64,000 nucleotides of DNA from G963676095 sp963676095. GTDB taxonomy: Bacteria > Bacteroidota > Bacteroidia > Bacteroidales > Prolixibacteraceae. The notes below the pieces were generated by a model. It saw nothing but the letters and a program-made list of their open reading frames with translations, searched no databases and was not told the DNA's origin. Each line of letters starts with the position of its first letter. Within the stretch, counting starts at the first letter, position 1. The stretch spans positions 248,001 to 312,000 of the forward strand of contig OY781040.1 in NCBI GenBank assembly GCA_963676095.1, in the 5' to 3' direction. A program made the translations under genes and the position numbers. Below are positions 54,309 through 61,180 of this stretch, in pieces.

Positions 54309-55144
54309 CCAACATGATTTTTAAGATTTTCAATAATTTTCTTGTTGTAATTCTGAAGATTTTCAGATGAACGCTGATTGCGTTCAGGATCTTGATTTTT
54401 AAGTTCATATACCCAGTTACGTGAATTCCAACCCCCGTCCTGATATCGTTCATCAATCGATCCAAGAAACCGGGGAAAAGAAAAACGGGCTTCGTGGCTT
54501 TGTTCCTTGTAGCTTATGTAGGCGGTAAATTGTTCCCGGAAATGATCAGCTTGACCGTCAGTTTCAAGAATATTCAAAAACATGAATATCTGTCTGAACT
54601 TATCCGGATTCCGAATTTCAGAAAAACCAAAATAATTAGAAATTTCACGGACCAGTTCAATGTCAATTTCAGGATCAAAATATTCATCAGCTGATTTTTC
54701 CCCCACACCCCCTTTTAATGTTTCCTTATCCTTATCCTTATCCTTATCCTTATCTTGGACAGTTTGATAACTGTTCCCTAACTGTTTGGTAAGGGTTACC
54801 GGATCAATATTAAATTCAATTAATTTATCAATAACAGATTTTTGAGCCTTAACATTATCACTCAATCCGTTAGGATATTGATATTTTACGAATTTTGGTA
54901 AAAAATAATAGTTTTCTGAAAGGTGAATGATCCGTTTTTCTCCAAACTCTTTATAAATAGTTTCCAAACTGTTTGCTAACCCTTCAATACCTGTTTGAAA
55001 TTCTGCCAAACGGTTATTCAAGTCTATAATACCCGCCTGATCGCAATTCGTTATGAGATATATAAAAAATAACTTTGAGTTTGGAGGAAGGTTCATAAAC
55101 CATGAATCATTGAAAATTTCAGTATCGATAAATCGCTTTGACAT
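54305..55144 (-). CDS. Phage replication initiator / replisome organiser-like protein
   Basis: 279 residues. N-terminal winged-helix-like segment (DTEIFNDSWFMNLPPNSKLFF) as in replisome organisers, then a DKDKDKDKDK linker near residues 131-140 encoded by a hexanucleotide repeat, then a helical domain and an RFSFPRFLGSIDERYQDGGW block. Position between early regulators and replication-associated genes agrees. Confidence 0.7.
   Translation of the reverse strand: MSKRFIDTEIFNDSWFMNLPPNSKLFFIYLITNCDQAGIIDLNNRLAEFQTGIEGLANSLETIYKEFGEKRIIHLSENYYFLPKFVKYQYPNGLSDNVKAQKSVIDKLIEFNIDPVTLTKQLGNSYQTVQDKDKDKDKDKETLKGGVGEKSADEYFDPEIDIELVREISNYFGFSEIRNPDKFRQIFMFLNILETDGQADHFREQFTAYISYKEQSHEARFSFPRFLGSIDERYQDGGWNSRNWVYELKNQDPERNQRSSENLQNYNKKIIENLKNHVG
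54724..54753 (-). repeat. Hexanucleotide repeat in replication gene
   Basis: Five CCTTAT units (plus strand) encode the Asp-Lys repeats of the linker; copy-number changes keep the frame. Confidence 0.85.
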
Positions 55145-55149
55145 GGTGG

Positions 55150-55485
55150 TTAGTTAATTTGAAGTTGATTGTCATTATTAATCTTTCTAAAGCTGGCTTC
55201 TTTCATGTATTTCTGACGTTTAATCGAACATCCCATTTCTGTCATTCCAGTGCAGTAATTAAAGCCTGCAGGAACGCTTGTATTGAAAAATCCATCTATA
55301 AAAATGGATGGATTTTCCTGTACCTTTTTTAGCCTCTCAAATTTGATCAGTCCCCGGCCATGTAATAAATGATTGATCTGATTGATTGTAACATCAAGCT
55401 TTTCAGCTATTTCATACCGGCTGTAAGTCGAAAGCATCTCCTTGACTTTTTCAACCTCTATTTTCGTCCAGTTATGATAAGACAT
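55150..55485 (-). CDS. Phage HTH protein
   Basis: 111 residues. STYSRYEIAEKLDVTINQINHLLHGRG is a helix-turn-helix of the type seen in sigma-like/Myb-like phage regulators (the start MSYHNWTKIEVEKVKEML is SANT/Myb-like). Probably a DNA-binding early regulator. Confidence 0.7.
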   Translation of the reverse strand: MSYHNWTKIEVEKVKEMLSTYSRYEIAEKLDVTINQINHLLHGRGLIKFERLKKVQENPSIFIDGFFNTSVPAGFNYCTGMTEMGCSIKRQKYMKEASFRKINNDNQLQIN

Positions 55486-55505
55486 AGCTATGATTTTTAG
55501 TTAGT

Positions 55506-55550
55506 ACCTTATCCCGGAATCGAACCGGGACTGTACCATCCATGGAAGGT
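55506..55550 (-). ncRNA. Short tRNA-like element (T-arm plus acceptor)
   Basis: T-arm CCCGG-TTCGATT-CCGGG, an acceptor-like pairing ACCTT / AAGGT and a 4-bp CCAT/ATGG hairpin in place of the other arms. Only 45 nt long, so it may be a relic. Confidence 0.25.
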
Positions 55551-56293
55551 TATTGTTCAATGATGACCAGATCCGGAGCCCGCTCCTCTATCTTTTTTTT
55601 CTGATCATCAATAATAGAATCACGCACCTGGTGAATAATATCATTAGCCTGAGGAGAAACCAGGTTAACGGCGAATGTTGAAGGATTGACATAGATCTCT
55701 ACCTCGATCGTATGCTTTTCCTGTCCTTTGAAAATCGGAACAATAATTTGAAATTTTTCAGGAATATTACTTTGAATGATTTTTTGAGCCAGCATCTGTT
55801 TTACAGATCCCCTGTTATCACTTTGATTTTCATACTCCTTGTCCGTCTTTATCCGAACATTTTTAAGTTCCGTAAACAGTTTCATAGCGACCTGAATCTC
55901 CGGAAAGCAGGAACGGTTCATTTTGCAGAATTCAGCAAATTGTTGATGCCCCCATTCTTCACCGGTATTGATTTTCCATTTTTCATAATCCGGATGCTCT
56001 TCCAGCTGCCCGACAACCATTCCTGAATATTCTGGATCATATTCATTAAATATCAGGATAATGGTCATTTTATCCCGGTTAATCAGAACATGAGAGATTG
56101 ATGATACCAGGCCGGGGAGGATCACATCCGTTTTACCGTTGTGACGCTTTTCAAGAAAAGAAAACGGTGAATCGATGTTCCCGCAAATTTCAATCGAGTT
56201 AGGAGATTTTTCATCCTGTGCCTTTTTGTGAGCGATGACCAGTTCTTTGACTGATCCGTCGATGTAGTAAACTTCCTGTGTGTTTTGTTCCAT
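55550..56293 (-). CDS. DUF2303-like phage protein
   Basis: 247 residues from the ATG at 56293, which follows the phage leader AAATTGATACAAAA. VTELVIAHKK-like opening (KELVIAHKKAQDEK), LVSSISHVLINRDKMTIILIF, and WGHQQFAEFCKMN fit DUF2303. The C-terminal part is beta-rich. Often found in early phage regions; no activity known. Confidence 0.72.
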   Translation of the reverse strand: MEQNTQEVYYIDGSVKELVIAHKKAQDEKSPNSIEICGNIDSPFSFLEKRHNGKTDVILPGLVSSISHVLINRDKMTIILIFNEYDPEYSGMVVGQLEEHPDYEKWKINTGEEWGHQQFAEFCKMNRSCFPEIQVAMKLFTELKNVRIKTDKEYENQSDNRGSVKQMLAQKIIQSNIPEKFQIIVPIFKGQEKHTIEVEIYVNPSTFAVNLVSPQANDIIHQVRDSIIDDQKKKIEERAPDLVIIEQ

Positions 56294-56315
56294 TTTTGTA
56301 TCAATTTTTAGGTTA

Positions 56316-56744
56316 TTATTCATTTACAGCTCTGCGCATGTGGGCGATAGTCAGCTGTTTCAGCTCTTCCGTAGTGGTAGGTCGGGTCTTGGTTTCGATC
56401 AGTTCACCTGTTTCGGAATAAAAACGGCACAACCTGAGGTCATGATCCACGAACTTGTAAAGAATACCGGTAGTCATTGCATACCCGTGACGGATTTCAT
56501 CACCGATAGATTTCTGAAGTTCTTTCAGCGGTTTTAGTTTTTCTTTAAATTCGTCAAGTAATTCCTTTTTTTGTGCTTCCAGGTCAAAAACCTGCAGGGA
56601 GTTGGAAGTAAAGTCGCTTTTTCGCTGACTAATCTCTTCCGCTGACAGTTTTTTTGTATAGTCGGATTCTTCCGCACTGTCACACATACTTTTCAGATAT
56701 TCCAGTCGCTGGGCCGGATCCTGTGGTAAGTTAATTTTGCTCAT
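56316..56744 (-). CDS. Phage protein of unknown function, coiled coil
   Basis: 142 residues. A charged coiled coil in the middle (FDLEAQKKELLDEFKEKLKP), then KFVDHDLRLCRFYSETGELI. Upstream of the DUF2303 gene and probably coupled. No family recognised. Confidence 0.65.
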   Translation of the reverse strand: MSKINLPQDPAQRLEYLKSMCDSAEESDYTKKLSAEEISQRKSDFTSNSLQVFDLEAQKKELLDEFKEKLKPLKELQKSIGDEIRHGYAMTTGILYKFVDHDLRLCRFYSETGELIETKTRPTTTEELKQLTIAHMRRAVNE

Positions 56745-56759
56745 TGATTAAAATTTATG

Positions 56760-56930
56760 TTAGTTCATAAAAATACCCAGGTATTCATCGTCCTCCGGAT
56801 CCGGAGGACGGTATGAGATATGAAGCTTTTTCTTTTTTTCTCTTCTGTATTCCTTTATGATCAGGTATATAATCGTTAAGAAACAGAAGATCATAATTAT
56901 TAAACCTGCAATGCTATCCGTATTTTTCAT
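56760..56930 (-). CDS. Small single-span membrane protein, 56 residues
   Basis: From ATG 56930 to TAA 56760. One membrane helix (IAGLIIMIFCFLTIIYLII, residues 7-25), then a KEYRREKKKKL stop-transfer patch and an acidic tail. It lies 16 bp upstream of the next phage gene on the same strand. Confidence 0.6.
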   Translation of the reverse strand: MKNTDSIAGLIIMIFCFLTIIYLIIKEYRREKKKKLHISYRPPDPEDDEYLGIFMN

Positions 56931-57038
56931 GTTTAGGTTTTAAATTGATAAAAGCCAGGAATTATTCCGGGCTGCTGATTATGCACTGATCCCTATGACA
57001 TGGTGATCAGATACTTGGGACACTATCAAATTGTATGT

Positions 57039-57100
57039 TACGGGGAGGGGAATCGAACCCCTATTTACATGCCTCCACCGTGTGGACTGTCTTTCCCCGC
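57039..57100 (-). ncRNA. tRNA-like element with one central hairpin
   Basis: Acceptor-like pairing GCGGGGA / TCCCCGT (7 bp), a T-arm GGGG-TTCGATT-CCCC, and a single short hairpin TCCAC-ACG-GTGGA instead of D and anticodon arms. Total 62 nt against about 73 for a tRNA. A loop segment CGGTGGAGGC is shared with the next element. Confidence 0.45.
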
Positions 57101-57118
57101 TATATTTTATCGTATAAT

Positions 57119-57158
57119 CAATCCGGTTTGGATTTTCACGCCTCCACCGGAAGGATTG
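57119..57158 (-). ncRNA. Hairpin sharing a loop motif with the tRNA-like element
   Basis: The ends pair as CAATCC / GGATTG or TCCGGT / ACCGGA. The inner CGGTGGAGGCGTGAAAAT matches CGGTGGAGGCATGTAAAT of 57039-57100 at 16 of 18 positions. Confidence 0.4.
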
Positions 57159-57256
57159 AGTTACTCTCTTTGATTTATGTTTGCCTGGCTAATTTTCAGC
57201 TATTCTTTAGACAGGATTCAGTACATCTCTTCCAAAATGTCAATGAACTTTAAAAA

Positions 57257-57294
57257 GGGAAGGGAAATTCTATCCTGATAGCCTCACCCTTCCC
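57257..57294. repeat. Nested inverted repeat
   Basis: GGGAAGGG / CCCTTCCC outside and CTATC / GATAG inside, in a gene-poor stretch (56931-57520) that holds the tRNA-like elements and no supported protein gene. Confidence 0.5.
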
Positions 57295-57391
57295 GCTTAT
57301 TGGCTTACTCGTTAATCTCAGCATTGCCAGCTGCTTCAATTGTCTGTCAGGATACTGGTCCCGGCACCCGAAAGTGTAACACGTAGAATTG

Positions 57392-57467
57392 TGACCGGAA
57401 CAGGATTCGAACGCTGCAATAAGACTTATACCCGTAGTGACGGAAGTCCTAACCAATTTACCCGGTC
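57392..57467 (-). ncRNA. Full-length tRNA-like element lacking a normal cloverleaf
   Basis: 76 nt. Acceptor GACCGGG / TCCGGTC with discriminator A, D-loop-like ATTGGTTAG, a T-loop-like GTTCGAATCC, but the centre folds as one long hairpin (GACTTCCGT...ACGG...AAGTC) instead of an anticodon arm with 7-nt loop. Possibly a decayed tRNA or a tRNA mimic. Confidence 0.45.
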
Positions 57468-57470
57468 ATT

Positions 57471-57491
57471 TGCCCGGAAATATTCCGGGCA
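57471..57491. repeat. Perfect 9-bp hairpin
   Basis: TGCCCGGAA-ATA-TTCCGGGCA, 3 bp from the 5' side of the tRNA-like element at 57392-57467. Confidence 0.6.
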
Positions 57492-57520
57492 GAGAAAACA
57501 ATCGTGTTGTGAAAAAGAAC

Positions 57521-57637
57521 TCAGGGAATTGCAGCTTCCCAGTGCTGTGTTTTGTAACTGTTTTTCGTTATTGTCCGGAATTTCCGTTTAATGTATCTTT
57601 GCAGAACAAAAGGTCTAACGTAGTGGCGTTTTTCCAT
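57521..57637 (-). CDS. Possible small basic protein, 38 residues
   Basis: Starts MEKRHYVRPFVLQRYIKRKF. Supported mainly by the leader AAAATTGATACAAAATG, which precedes other genes of this phage (capsid, portal, DUF2303). It overlaps the 37-bp repeat at 57565-57601, which holds a plus-strand promoter-like box, so the two readings compete. Confidence 0.4.
   Translation of the reverse strand: MEKRHYVRPFVLQRYIKRKFRTITKNSYKTQHWEAAIP
57565..57601 (+). promoter_or_regulatory. 37-bp repeat copy 1, promoter-like
   Basis: 32 of 37 bases match 58437-58473. Contains TTG (57571-57573), a 20-bp spacer and TATCTTTG (57594-57601), a good -33/-7 pair on the plus strand. A terminator follows 56 bp later, so a small RNA could be made. 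Confidence 0.5.
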
Positions 57638-57656
57638 TTTGTATCAATTTTGTTAG

Positions 57657-57688
57657 AACCCGGCCGGTACATTCCGACCGGGTTTTTT
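57657..57688 (+). terminator. Intrinsic terminator, plus strand
   Basis: AACCCGG...CCGGGTT stem with inner CGG/CCG, then TTTTTT. There is no plus-strand protein gene upstream of it. Confidence 0.7.
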
Positions 57689-57715
57689 AATAAACAATAA
57701 CTACTAACCAACTAA

Positions 57716-58015
57716 CTATATACCCGGTACACGACCGTTAACCATTTCTTTCTTTAATTCAACAACTTCTTTCCTGCTCAACCTGGGGCGCTGTATCCCG
57801 GTTCCATAGTTTTTTAGCTTCCCTTCATAGATATAATTTCGAACAGTCCGTGTTGTTTTTCCAATGATCCGGGATGCCTGTGTGAGCGTGATATGTTCGT
57901 CAGGCGTATTTTCATGAACCGTCTGAGCAATAATCGACTTCAAACGGGTAGCTACCAGGTCGGCCAGATCATCCACATCGATAGCGGTAAACAGAACTCC
58001 TTTTTTGTCAATCAT
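57716..58015 (-). CDS. Excisionase-like HTH_17 protein
   Basis: 99 residues. ITLTQASRIIGKTTRTVRNYIYEGKLKNYGTGIQRPRLSRKEVVELKKE is a MerR-like winged helix of the helix_turn_helix/excisionase type. Candidate Xis or early regulator; it lies 1.5 kb from the integrase gene. Confidence 0.78.
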   Translation of the reverse strand: MIDKKGVLFTAIDVDDLADLVATRLKSIIAQTVHENTPDEHITLTQASRIIGKTTRTVRNYIYEGKLKNYGTGIQRPRLSRKEVVELKKEMVNGRVPGI

Positions 58016-58053
58016 GATGCTAAGTCTAAATAGTCCTCAAAATAGAATAGTGT

Positions 58054-58425
58054 TTATTCTCCAAATTCGTCCCGACGGGATGAACGTGTCTTTCCTGTTT
58101 TAGAAGATCGTGTCCGTACAGGGCGCATAATACGAAGCATATTATTGTTGTCAATAATGATCGAATAAACAGAGAGAGCCAGCAATGAAGCAGCAATCAG
58201 GGCTTTTTTAACAGGCGATAAGTTTAGGGTGAGATGGTAATGTCTAATATAGTACCAGGCAACAAGCTCCGTGTTTTTTTGAACCTCCGTGTGGTCCTTC
58301 GCATGCCGAATCAGAGCATCAACGGTATGAGTACTAATTTTAAGATGATCGGCAATTTCTTTCTGAGAAAGACCAAGTGCTAACAGTTCAACTATCTCAG
58401 ATTGTCGTGGTGTTAATGGTTTCAT
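58054..58425 (-). CDS. LuxR-type HTH protein with membrane segment
   Basis: 123 residues. Residues 1-50 are a LuxR HTH (LTPRQSEIVELLALGLSQKEIADHLKISTHTVDALIRHAK). A hydrophobic helix (ALIAASLLALSVYSIII, about residues 74-90) and a basic Arg/Ser-rich tail follow. Probably a membrane-tethered transcription factor of the phage early operon. Confidence 0.8.
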   Translation of the reverse strand: MKPLTPRQSEIVELLALGLSQKEIADHLKISTHTVDALIRHAKDHTEVQKNTELVAWYYIRHYHLTLNLSPVKKALIAASLLALSVYSIIIDNNNMLRIMRPVRTRSSKTGKTRSSRRDEFGE

Positions 58426-58436
58426 GTTAAGACTTT

Positions 58437-58473
58437 TCGTTATTGTTTAAAATTTCCTTTTAATGTATCTTTG
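58437..58473 (+). promoter_or_regulatory. 37-bp repeat copy 2
   Basis: Second copy of the promoter-like repeat, with TATCTTTG at 58466-58473, pointing at the regulator gene at 58568. Confidence 0.55.
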
Positions 58474-58489
58474 ATTGGAAATTATGGTA

Positions 58490-58521
58490 CAAATATATCA
58501 TTTTTTTGATATAAATGTCAA
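58490..58521 (-). promoter_or_regulatory. Early minus-strand promoter
   Basis: TATATTTG (58497-58490) with TTG 21 bp upstream (58521-58519) on the minus strand. It would drive the LuxR-type gene and the early operon, divergent from the putative repressor gene. The 142-bp space 58426-58567 is thus a likely lysis-lysogeny switch. Confidence 0.55.
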
Positions 58522-58567
58522 CATATAGACATCAAAAAATCGACATTTAAAATGTGTTTTTCAGCAT

Positions 58568-58942
58568 ATGAAAATTTCATACAATAAAATAATAAAAATT
58601 AAACTAGTCTTAAGTGGCTTAAAAAATGATGAGTTAGCCGAAAAAATTGGGGTTAATAAATCTACTTTGAGTAGAAATGAATCAAAATCTTTAGCAGATA
58701 AAGTATATCACTTTTTTGACAATTTCGATCCTGATATTAACAGAGCTGTTGGTCTGATAATAAAAAATTATGATCCTGAAAAAAATGATACAAATTCAAA
58801 CAATGTAGCAAATGAAGCATATGCTCAACATGGAAAGGATCAGGAAAAGGAACGGTATATCAAATTCCTTGAAAATCAAATTATCGAAAAGGATCGACAA
58901 ATCAGTAAATTATTGGGAATAGAAAATAAACAAACCGGTTGA
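58568..58942 (+). CDS. Putative phage repressor (HTH plus coiled coil)
   Basis: 124 residues, one of the two plus-strand genes in the prophage, transcribed away from the early operon as repressors are. LVLSGLKNDELAEKIGVNKSTLSRNES is a Cro/cI-type HTH. The C-terminal QEKERYIKFLENQIIEKDRQISKLLGI is a leucine-zipper-like coiled coil, probably for dimerisation; no LexA-like peptidase domain. Confidence 0.72.
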   Translation: MKISYNKIIKIKLVLSGLKNDELAEKIGVNKSTLSRNESKSLADKVYHFFDNFDPDINRAVGLIIKNYDPEKNDTNSNNVANEAYAQHGKDQEKERYIKFLENQIIEKDRQISKLLGIENKQTG

Positions 58943-58990
58943 TAATTTCGTATAAAAGTCCTAATTTTAAAATTAAACTTTAAAATGATC

Positions 58991-59491
58991 ATGAAAAAGT
59001 CACTATTCCTGTTATTCATTATATTTTCTATAAATTTTACTTCTTTTTCACAACCGAAAGGCATTACCCAGATAATCATTAACACGGACCGGATGGCATC
59101 CGATAATTATAAATTCTGCTTGAATAAGCTGAATGAACTCAACATCTTTGCAAGTAAGACAGATACTGTTCAGTATGTAATAAAGACAGATCTACTAATA
59201 ACAAGGAAGAGAAATTATAATTATTTTCTTACATTTTTCTGCAAGGATAATCAGATTGTTGTTTCAGGAAAATATAAACTCGGAATGAGTTTTAGCATGT
59301 ACACTGGAGGGTTGGGCGCGTCTTTAGAAGATAGTTTTGAGCCGGTAATTAATAAAGGGATGAAAGGATCGGCCAATATAATTGTGTTTGATGAAATGAT
59401 GGATATTGCGGACCAGATCAATGGAGGTCCGGTTTATGATCGCCCGGCTCCTAAAAAATATAACAGGTTAGATGATCCGATTTATAATTAA
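58991..59491 (+). CDS. Secreted protein of unknown function, possible lysogenic-conversion gene
   Basis: 166 residues from the ATG at 58991 with a signal peptide (KKSLFLLFIIFSINFTSFSQ). The mature part is beta-rich and ends in a proline/charged tail. Plus strand, like the repressor, so it may be expressed in the lysogen. A host-surface or superinfection-related role is only a guess. Confidence 0.7.
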   Translation: MKKSLFLLFIIFSINFTSFSQPKGITQIIINTDRMASDNYKFCLNKLNELNIFASKTDTVQYVIKTDLLITRKRNYNYFLTFFCKDNQIVVSGKYKLGMSFSMYTGGLGASLEDSFEPVINKGMKGSANIIVFDEMMDIADQINGGPVYDRPAPKKYNRLDDPIYN

Positions 59492-59499
59492 ATTCACTT

Positions 59500-60741
59500 T
59501 TAATTGAAAAAAGGATGCCTTGCCAGCTCTTCAGCCGTTTCCTCCTGAGTGATTTTGATATAAGTATAAAACGATTTTAGGGTACTGTGGCCGGTAATCT
59601 GCATGATCTGATAATCGGGGATGCCCGCTTTTTTTGCATTCGTAGCAAAGGACCTCCGGGCTGTATGTGTCGTAATCATCTCCCATTTTTCATTCACATG
59701 CTTTACCCTTTTTCCCCCTTCTGTCCTGGACCAGATTACCGGCTGTCTTAGCTTTGCAGTCCTGCAGATGTCTTTCAGATAATCGTTCAGTTCCTGTTCT
59801 GAAATTGATTCCGGCAACCCGTTATATTTTTTGATGATCTTGCTCACTTCCCGGTGAATAGGTATTTGCACCCTGGGGCCGTTTTTATTCACGATTGCAT
59901 AAATGAAACCTCCCTGCAGGTCGATCTGCGTTTTCGGATCGATTTTAAGATAATTACCTACCCGCATTCCGGTATAACAACCGATAATGAACAGGTCCCT
60001 GGCACGCTCCAGGTAAGCCGGAAGAGCTGTCTTTTGGATCTGTCTGATTTCATCTTCAGTCAGGTAAACTTTATAAACTTCTTCAGACAGCCCAGCATTG
60101 GATATTTTTACGGGGTTCTTATGCAGACCGGCATCCCTGGCATAATTCATAGCCCTGCGGAATGTTTTGATCATTTTACTGATATAGTTGGAAGAATAAT
60201 GTATTTCAGTGAATTTTCCTTCATCCGTCTTATCTTTCCGCTTATATGTTTTCTGATTCATGAATTCAATAAAATCCCGGACCGTTTTTTCCGTGATCAG
60301 GTCAAAATCAATCTTTTTCCGCTTTTCCGTGCTGAAATTAATCAGCAGGTTTTTCAGGGTCCGGAAACATTTTGTTTTTTCAAAATCATCCGATTCGACA
60401 AGCTGATCCAGGTAATCATACAAGGAAACTTTTTTCACCCTGTTCATGATCACTGCAAAACGGGCTTTGATCTCATTCTCATTCAGGATACCGGCAGCAC
60501 TGAGTTCGTAAATCATATCATTGAACTTCCGTTCGATCATATCCAGGTTCCGGTTAAAATTAATGTAAGGAAGCCCCGCCCGTTTTCTCATTCGCTGGCT
60601 TTGTTTATCCCAGTTTGCAGGAAGGATTTTCTCACCGGTACTAATTTTAACAACAATTTCCCTGCGGTGTAAATATTTGATGTAAATAATTGTATCTTTA
60701 GATGCGTTCGGATCCTTGACATAAAAGTTGACTGTTCCCAT
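59500..60741 (-). CDS. int: Phage integrase (tyrosine recombinase)
   Basis: 413 residues, Bacteroidota type: arm-binding domain (residues 1-60, starting MGTVNFYVKDPNASKDT), SAM-like core-binding domain (100-190) and catalytic domain. Catalytic residues: Arg in CYTGMRVGNYLK, HxxR in THTARRSFATN, His in ITGHSTLKSF and the Tyr in FYTYIKI. Adjacent to attR, so it is the enzyme that inserted the phage at tRNA-Arg. Confidence 0.95.
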   Translation of the reverse strand: MGTVNFYVKDPNASKDTIIYIKYLHRREIVVKISTGEKILPANWDKQSQRMRKRAGLPYINFNRNLDMIERKFNDMIYELSAAGILNENEIKARFAVIMNRVKKVSLYDYLDQLVESDDFEKTKCFRTLKNLLINFSTEKRKKIDFDLITEKTVRDFIEFMNQKTYKRKDKTDEGKFTEIHYSSNYISKMIKTFRRAMNYARDAGLHKNPVKISNAGLSEEVYKVYLTEDEIRQIQKTALPAYLERARDLFIIGCYTGMRVGNYLKIDPKTQIDLQGGFIYAIVNKNGPRVQIPIHREVSKIIKKYNGLPESISEQELNDYLKDICRTAKLRQPVIWSRTEGGKRVKHVNEKWEMITTHTARRSFATNAKKAGIPDYQIMQITGHSTLKSFYTYIKITQEETAEELARHPFFN

Positions 60742-60780
60742 CCTGAAAAAGTTATTCTCAAAAATACTAAATATAATCAG

Positions 60781-60801
60781 GGGGATACTATAGGGGATAC
60801 T
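60781..60801 (+). repeat. Right arm-type integrase sites (direct repeat)
   Basis: GGGGATACT occurs twice, separated by ATA, between the integrase start and attR. Confidence 0.5.
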
Positions 60802-60839
60802 TTTTTTTCATTTGTATACAACCAACAAATGAAAAAAAA
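60801..60839. repeat. 15-bp AT-rich inverted repeat
   Basis: TTTTTTTTCATTTGT / ACAAATGAAAAAAAA around a 9-nt loop, between the integrase promoter region and attR. Could be a terminator or a protein-binding bend. Confidence 0.6.
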
Positions 60840-60902
60840 CATCAAACACTAATAAAATCAGCGTTTTTACATTTTAACAAAAAATCAGAAATAAAAATAT
60901 TA

Positions 60903-60919
60903 AGTCCCTCCGGGTTCAC
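60903..60919 (+). repeat. attR core
   Basis: AGTCCCTCCGGGTTCAC, identical to the attL core. Confidence 0.95.
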
Positions 60920-60931
60920 CTTAAGAAACCA

Positions 60932-60967
60932 AAAGCCTCGTAATTATAGTTATTACGGGGCTTTTTT
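60932..60967 (+). terminator. Displaced tRNA-Arg terminator
   Basis: 13-bp stem with one G-U pair (AAAGCCTCGTAAT / ATTACGGGGCTTT), then TTT. It would sit 14 bp after tRNA-Arg in the unintegrated chromosome. Confidence 0.75.
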
Positions 60968-61098
60968 GTGTTCGAACTAAAATTAAAGACATTTCAATAA
61001 AAACGTAATCATCCTAAATATAGCTACTTACGGATTCGAGTCCCATAAGGTTAATTCTGAATAATTTGAATTTGAACAATTCCATTTTTATTTAAAAA

Positions 61099-61164
61099 TG
61101 AGAAATATTCTCAAATATTGCAATTATTCAATTATTTATTTCGTATATTTGAGAAATATTCTCA
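61099..61164 (+). promoter_or_regulatory. Promoter with two identical operators for the ATPase-RloB module
   Basis: TGAGAAATATTCTCA occurs at 61099-61113 and 61150-61164. Between and overlapping them lie TTG (61118-61120), a 23-bp spacer and TATATTTG (61144-61151). The second copy overlaps the end of the -7 box and the start site. Confidence 0.7.
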
Positions 61165-61180
61165 TAAAACAAAAAAAAGT

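Larger units (their letters stand above)
27206..60919. mobile_element. HK97-type siphovirus prophage integrated at tRNA-Arg
   Basis: About 33.7 kb between 17-bp direct repeats. It has a complete set of packaging, capsid, tail, lysis, replication, regulation and integration genes in the usual modular order, nearly all on the minus strand. Integrase is at the right end. No obvious frameshift hits a virion gene, so the prophage may be inducible. The virion type (long non-contractile tail) is inferred from the tape measure, the tail tube, the tail chaperone pair and the absence of a sheath gene. Confidence 0.96.

Noticed and set aside
57035..57253. 72-codon plus-strand frame
   Set aside because: Overlaps the tRNA-like elements and has no plausible leader; read as chance.
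59854..60672. 272-codon open frame antisense to the integrase
   Set aside because: Lies entirely on the opposite strand of a well-supported integrase gene; protein has no domain-like pattern.
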